Positions 62,801-64,000 of a DNA stretch of 64,000 nucleotides are shown here, piece after piece. The stretch comes from Symbiodinium natans. Lineage: Eukaryota; Sar; Dinophyceae; Suessiales; Symbiodiniaceae. The stretch is taken from the NCBI GenBank assembly GCA_905221605.1, contig CAJNDS010002286.1:319501-383500 (forward strand), in the 5' to 3' direction. A model generated the notes under the pieces. It was given only the letters and a program-made list of their open reading frames with translations, did not search any database and was not told the origin of the DNA. Position numbers and translations under genes: made by a program. Within the stretch, counting starts at the first letter, position 1. The number at the start of each line of letters is the position of its first letter.

Positions 62801-63690
62801 CCCTCCCCTGGAGGTTGAGGGGTTTCGGCAAAACGGGTTCCAAAAAAAGGGGGGGCTTGGGGTTCAGGGGGTTGGGGTTCAAGAAGGGGGTTGGGGTTTG
62901 GGGTAAGGCGCTCCATGGAGGCTCCCTTCAGTGGTGGGGGAAGTTTCTGGTGTTAAAAGCTTGGGGGTTAAGGAGGGTTTTGCCACAAAAGGGTGGGGTG
63001 GGGGCTGGGGGGTGCGAGAGAATTTGGTAAGTTGATAGGGGCTATTGAATGTACTCGCAAAGGGCTCTACGAATTTTGAAGTTATCTTGTGTGTGGGCTC
63101 AATGTGTAGTGTTTTGGCCTGTGCACCCCAACCACGCGGCTAGGCTTTGTGTGGCGTTTGCTCGCCCCTCGGAATTAGGTGCGTGTGGTTGGGCGCCACC
63201 CTCAGAAGTGGGAGTGCCGCGATCATCTTGGCGCAATGGTTTGTGATAGGGGTTGGCGTTAAGTTTGGGTGTAGTTCTCCTCGTCGTCGGCTTTCTCCGC
63301 CATGAAACTCCACCCAAAGTCTCCCCAACCCCCCAATCTCCGCGGAGTCGCACAGGTCAAGGCAATATGCTGGACCACGGACGACTTCCGATTAGTCTCC
63401 ACGGGTCAAGACGGTGCAGCCTACGAGCGCCTCGGCCCAAATCGAGCCCACCCAAAGTCCGATCTATGATCGGGGGCTACAGCTACTGCTGCTGCTGCTA
63501 GTAGTGCCACCGCCACCACCACCACCACCACCACCACCAGCATCACCACCAGCACCAGTATCACTACCATGAACTGCAAGTGCAACTAAGTAGAGACTGG
63601 TCAATAATCAGGTGTCTAAACGAGCAACATCTTGTAGCCCCAAGGTACGACATTCTGAAAGAGGGGCGCCGGGTCTCCGACTCTCTGCCG
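47809..63690 (+). CDS. CFAP57: CFAP57 (WDR65) orthologue, flagellar WD-repeat protein (multi-exon, 3' end beyond window)
   Basis: Cilia- and flagella-associated protein 57, an axonemal WD-repeat protein tied to inner dynein arm assembly. Twenty-four + strand exons follow the family from its N-terminus: HRHVFGFRSGVKG, the YPAGHN block, SAENKFLITQ, WTLILWSWDK, VCVIGDGVFKFFRL, DRLIVCSEAGDALLFD, the SFSRGFIAG block, SPSE-ETVAIATSTNQL, VCVRKPLAVTCG-TDKSVRIWNY, IVGFADKVRLMNLLMEDF, CRECRFSHGGQFFAAVN, VVCNLRGHQSK and ICWTTDDFRLVSTGQDG. The collinearity with known CFAP57 proteins and preserved phase at thirteen junctions make the call firm. These are the first roughly 500 residues (two beta-propellers); the C-terminal coiled coil lies outside the window. 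The start codon exon and a few internal exons are not seen. Introns carry telomeric arrays and inverted-repeat elements. Confidence 0.93.
47973..48006 (+). CDS. CFAP57: CFAP57 exon
   Basis: Acceptor TTGCAG. The frame reads NMHFTDDAHL. Phase 1 in, phase 2 out through a GC donor at 48007. Matches the first propeller strand after the N-terminal block. Confidence 0.83.
48203..48270 (+). CDS. CFAP57: CFAP57 exon, YPAGHN block
   Basis: Acceptor TAAG before 48203. The frame reads YPAGHNTILYHSDHKTQMRV. The Tyr-Pro-x-Gly-His/Asn motif is a CFAP57 hallmark. Likely GC donor at 48271. Confidence 0.9.
49248..49458 (+). repeat. CFAP57: threefold tandem repeat carrying the acceptor of the next exon
   Basis: A unit of about 75-85 bases with GACCCTGACCCTT, CAAACAACCTAAACCCTCA and, in two copies, GGCCTGTGA is repeated three times; the last copy runs into the exon at 49452. 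Confidence 0.75.
49452..49509 (+). CDS. CFAP57: CFAP57 exon
   Basis: Acceptor CTCAG before 49452 (or GAG at 49460). The frame reads ACEKFQERAICYVFDVTHL, which fits the propeller strand before the next conserved block. The acceptor region is copied about 75 bases upstream. Confidence 0.68.
50503..50558 (+). CDS. CFAP57: CFAP57 exon, SAENKFLITQ
   Basis: Acceptor CGAG before 50503. The frame reads ERLRLRSFSAENKFLITQ. GC donor at 50559, phase 0. Confidence 0.83.
50804..50920. mobile_element. inverted-repeat element B, copy 2
   Basis: Left GATCTTCCCCCCTATACTAAC, right AAGGAAGAACATC, with CAATCCTT / AAGGACTG inner blocks. It sits in the CFAP57 intron 50559-50985 and has a poly-C run in the loop. 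Confidence 0.6.
50986..51030 (+). CDS. CFAP57: CFAP57 exon, WTLILWSWDK
   Basis: Acceptor TGCAG before 50986. The frame reads GGPPDWTLILWSWDK, continuing the previous exon in phase 0. GC donor at 51031. Confidence 0.9.
51522..51569 (+). CDS. CFAP57: CFAP57 exon candidate without a visible AG acceptor
   Basis: The frame reads VAMSVRPEAKAHGAVK, which fits the strand after WSWDK in position and partly in sequence. No AG occurs in the CCCTAAA-rich 40 bases upstream, so the left edge is open. GT donor at 51570. Confidence 0.5.
51590..51897. mobile_element. inverted-repeat element G, copy 2, with telomeric arrays inside
   Basis: CCTTGGTAGCCCCGTGGTACC at the left and GGTTACTGGGGTACCAAGG at the right. 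Two TTTAGGG arrays (about 51630-51681 and 51795-51830) and GAGTTTCG repeats lie within, making it larger than the copy at 27293. Confidence 0.6.
52604..52664 (+). CDS. CFAP57: CFAP57 exon, VCVIGDGVFKFFRL
   Basis: Acceptor TTGCAG before 52604. The frame reads VCVIGDGVFKFFRLQDGTFK, a signature stretch of the family. GT at 52665 in phase 1 is the likely donor. Confidence 0.92.
54112..54245. mobile_element. inverted-repeat element F, copy 5
   Basis: CCGGACCCAGAGTAGGCC at the left, AAAAAGAGCACCCTTTGGATTCCC at the right; same block order as the copies at 4468 and 21706. Confidence 0.5.
54554..54629 (+). CDS. CFAP57: CFAP57 exon, second-propeller start
   Basis: Acceptor CAAG before 54554. The frame reads NDDRLIVCSEAGDALLFDSG then GEFKM. 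GC donor at 54630. Confidence 0.9.
54657..54748. mobile_element. inverted-repeat element B, copy 3
   Basis: GGGATGCTACTAACAGTCCTT at the left, AAGGACTGTTAGTAGAAG and AGCATCCC at the right. Starts 27 bases after the donor at 54630. Confidence 0.68.
55023..55095 (+). CDS. CFAP57: CFAP57 exon
   Basis: Acceptor CCAG before 55023. The frame reads VLPSSPAEPRSLLCVASFSR then GFIAG. The Ser-x-Gly-Phe block is conserved. GC donor at 55096 (phase 1) is completed by GT at 55542. Confidence 0.88.
55542..55612 (+). CDS. CFAP57: CFAP57 exon
   Basis: Acceptor TGCAG before 55542. The frame reads GEKGLVTFYERSDDAKAWVA. Right edge approximate. Confidence 0.88.
56436..56550 (-). repeat. telomeric array (CCCTAAA)n
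   Basis: About 16 units, followed at 56684-56776 by a TTTAGGG array. The orientation pair is divergent within one intron. Confidence 0.95.
56811..56902. mobile_element. inverted-repeat element E with 25-base ends
   Basis: ACCTGGGACTCTCTTTACCT and AGGGAAAGAGAGTCCCAGGT; over 25 bases the two ends are complementary at all but one position. Total length 92, non-coding, in a CFAP57 intron. Confidence 0.75.
57182..57232 (+). CDS. CFAP57: CFAP57 exon with acceptor in a telomeric repeat
   Basis: The frame reads NTCLRPAEAMTVSPSE. The nearest upstream AG is the last TTTAG|GG of a telomeric array; a second possible acceptor is the GAG before 57209. A GA donor at 57233 gives SPSE-ETVAIATS with the next exon, exactly the family sequence. 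Confidence 0.83.
57626..57681 (+). CDS. CFAP57: CFAP57 exon
   Basis: Acceptor TTGCAG before 57626. The frame reads ETVAIATSTNQLLTLLGF. GC donor at 57682 in phase 2. Confidence 0.9.
57893..57933 (+). CDS. CFAP57: CFAP57 exon
   Basis: Acceptor TTTCAG before 57893. The frame reads FSLSPTDMLKAED. GC donor at 57934 in phase 1. Confidence 0.82.
58526..58562 (+). CDS. CFAP57: CFAP57 exon
   Basis: Acceptor TGAG before 58526. The frame reads TVEHALTSFHSG; Phe-His-Ser precedes the RKP block in the family. GC donor at 58563 in phase 2. Confidence 0.78.
59199..59252 (+). CDS. CFAP57: CFAP57 exon, RKPL block
   Basis: Acceptor TGCAG before 59199. The frame reads PIFGLDVCVRKPLAVTC. The Arg-Lys-Pro-Leu core is a family hallmark. 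GC donor at 59253 (phase 1). Confidence 0.93.
59676..59755 (+). CDS. CFAP57: CFAP57 exon, SVRIWNY WD strand
   Basis: Acceptor CGAG before 59676. The frame reads TDKSVRIWNYVDKTQELCKV then FNEDVF. GT donor at 59756. Confidence 0.95.
60345..60541 (+). repeat. (AT)n, (ATGT)n and (TCTA)n microsatellites
   Basis: Three simple repeats in a row in the CFAP57 intron 59756-60631. Confidence 0.92.
60632..60701 (+). CDS. CFAP57: CFAP57 exon, GFADK block
   Basis: Acceptor AAAG before 60632. The frame reads GFHLIVGFADKVRLMNLLME then DF. Near-identical to the family consensus. GC donor at 60702 (phase 2). A short preceding exon (HPSG) is not found. Confidence 0.96.
61159..61183 (+). CDS. CFAP57: CFAP57 micro-exon
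   Basis: 25 bases: acceptor GCAG, frame TYKEIPIK, GC donor at 61184. Phase fits on both sides (R-TYKEIPIK-ACREC). Confidence 0.9.
61812..61926. mobile_element. inverted-repeat element A, copy 7
   Basis: CTTGGAGATTCTTGGGTACTT at the left, AAGTACCCATGAACCTTCAAG at the right. It ends 15 bases before the CFAP57 exon at 61941. Confidence 0.7.
61941..62009 (+). CDS. CFAP57: CFAP57 exon, FSHGG block
   Basis: Acceptor CGAG before 61941. The frame reads ACRECRFSHGGQFFAAVNSN then TIQ. GC donor at 62010, phase 0. Confidence 0.96.
62510..62566 (+). CDS. CFAP57: CFAP57 exon, LRGH WD strand
   Basis: Acceptor GCCAG before 62510. The frame reads VYKTYTCEVVCNLRGHQSK. GC donor at 62567, phase 0. A telomeric array starts about ten bases later. 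Confidence 0.95.
62576..62790 (+). repeat. octamer array TTTTAGGG / CTTTAGGG
   Basis: About 25 eight-base units alternating TTTTAGGG and CTTTAGGG, a different unit length from the local TTTAGGG. Begins ten bases after the CFAP57 donor at 62567. Confidence 0.93.
63356..63428 (+). CDS. CFAP57: CFAP57 exon
   Basis: Acceptor CACAG before 63356. The frame reads VKAICWTTDDFRLVSTGQDG then AAYER. The donor near 63429 is not resolved. Confidence 0.94.
63498..63540 (+). repeat. (CCA)n microsatellite
   Basis: About 14 CCA/CCG triplets after a GCT run, intronic. Confidence 0.9.
63645..63690 (+). CDS. CFAP57: CFAP57 exon, last seen in window
   Basis: Acceptor CAAG before 63645. The frame reads YDILKEGRRVSDSL, matching the family after the D-G-A-x-Y-E strand. 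Phase with the previous exon is not settled. Confidence 0.72.
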
Positions 63691-64000
63691 CAGCATCAGA
63701 GGGCGAAGCCTTGAAAGGGCTCTTGGGGTTTAGGGTTACCCCTAAACCCTAACGCTACAACCCTATAACCCTAAACCCTAAGCCCTATAAACGCTAAACC
63801 CTGAACCCCAACAAGTCGCAGGGATCCGAGCTTCGTCTGTCAGGGCTCTACCGGGCTTAGGAATTCCTATGGGTTTTCAATCCAAAACCCTAAACCTTAA
63901 ACCCGAAACGCTAAACCCTAACTGGGGGTTCCTACTTGAATACGGAGCCTTCTAATCTGGGGAACTGCAATTAAACGCCATTGTTTAGAAAGCTGTCTAG

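Noticed and set aside
1-64000. True chromosome end (subtelomere) because of TTTAGGG arrays
   Set aside because: Arrays occur in both orientations across the whole window and inside introns of conserved genes; the left edge at base 1 is no more telomeric than the interior.
1-64000. CRISPR array, tRNA, rRNA or bacterial operon signals
   Set aside because: Direct repeats are telomeric or microsatellite without spacers; no tRNA or rRNA sequence was recognised; gene structure is spliced and eukaryotic.

Overview
The window looks like nuclear DNA of a core dinoflagellate. Three independent things point there. (1) Retroelement debris of a type I know from dinoflagellate genomes lies at about 37.8-41.2 kb. 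(2) Genes are cut into tiny exons (25-100 nt) whose junctions mostly need non-canonical GC (or GA) donors, with AG|G acceptors. (3) All recognisable genes lie on the + strand, as in dinoflagellate unidirectional gene arrays. The telomere-type heptamer TTTAGGG / CCCTAAA is scattered through nearly every intron and intergenic stretch in both orientations, so the window is not simply a chromosome end. Simple six-frame ORFs miss almost all real coding sequence here; I read exons by translating short islands between repeats and checking that codon phase is kept across junctions.

Layout. About 1.28-12.97 kb: a single-domain voltage-gated cation channel with S1-S6, a pore loop and two C-terminal EF-hands (14 exons read, ends incomplete). 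About 13-22.7 kb: repeats, MITE-like elements and a few unassigned exon candidates, including a possible first exon with a signal peptide at 20.1 kb. About 22.75-33.24 kb: a short-chain dehydrogenase/reductase (SDR) gene with 11 exons read and a clear stop codon; the 5' exon or exons and some middle exons are not found. About 34.9-45.2 kb: a GC-rich island almost free of telomeric repeats. It holds several decayed copies of a non-LTR retrotransposon-like ORF (reverse transcriptase and endonuclease-like blocks) and a nearly intact intronless NYN-domain nuclease-like gene broken by one frameshift. About 47.8 kb to the window end: an orthologue of the flagellar WD-repeat protein CFAP57 (WDR65), 24 exons read, running off the right edge.

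The three spliced genes are unrelated in function (membrane excitability, redox metabolism, axoneme). They are joined only by sharing the coding strand, so they look like a co-oriented array, not a pathway cluster.

The most unusual signal is architectural. Exons tend to be preceded closely by C-rich (CCCTAAA)n and followed closely by G-rich (TTTAGGG)n. That is the polarity of a linear DNA fragment capped by telomeres at both ends, and the two arrays inside each intron could pair as an RNA hairpin. Several families of short inverted-repeat (MITE/introner-like) elements also sit in these introns, one of them ending exactly at a splice acceptor. All exon boundaries are by-eye calls without transcript data.
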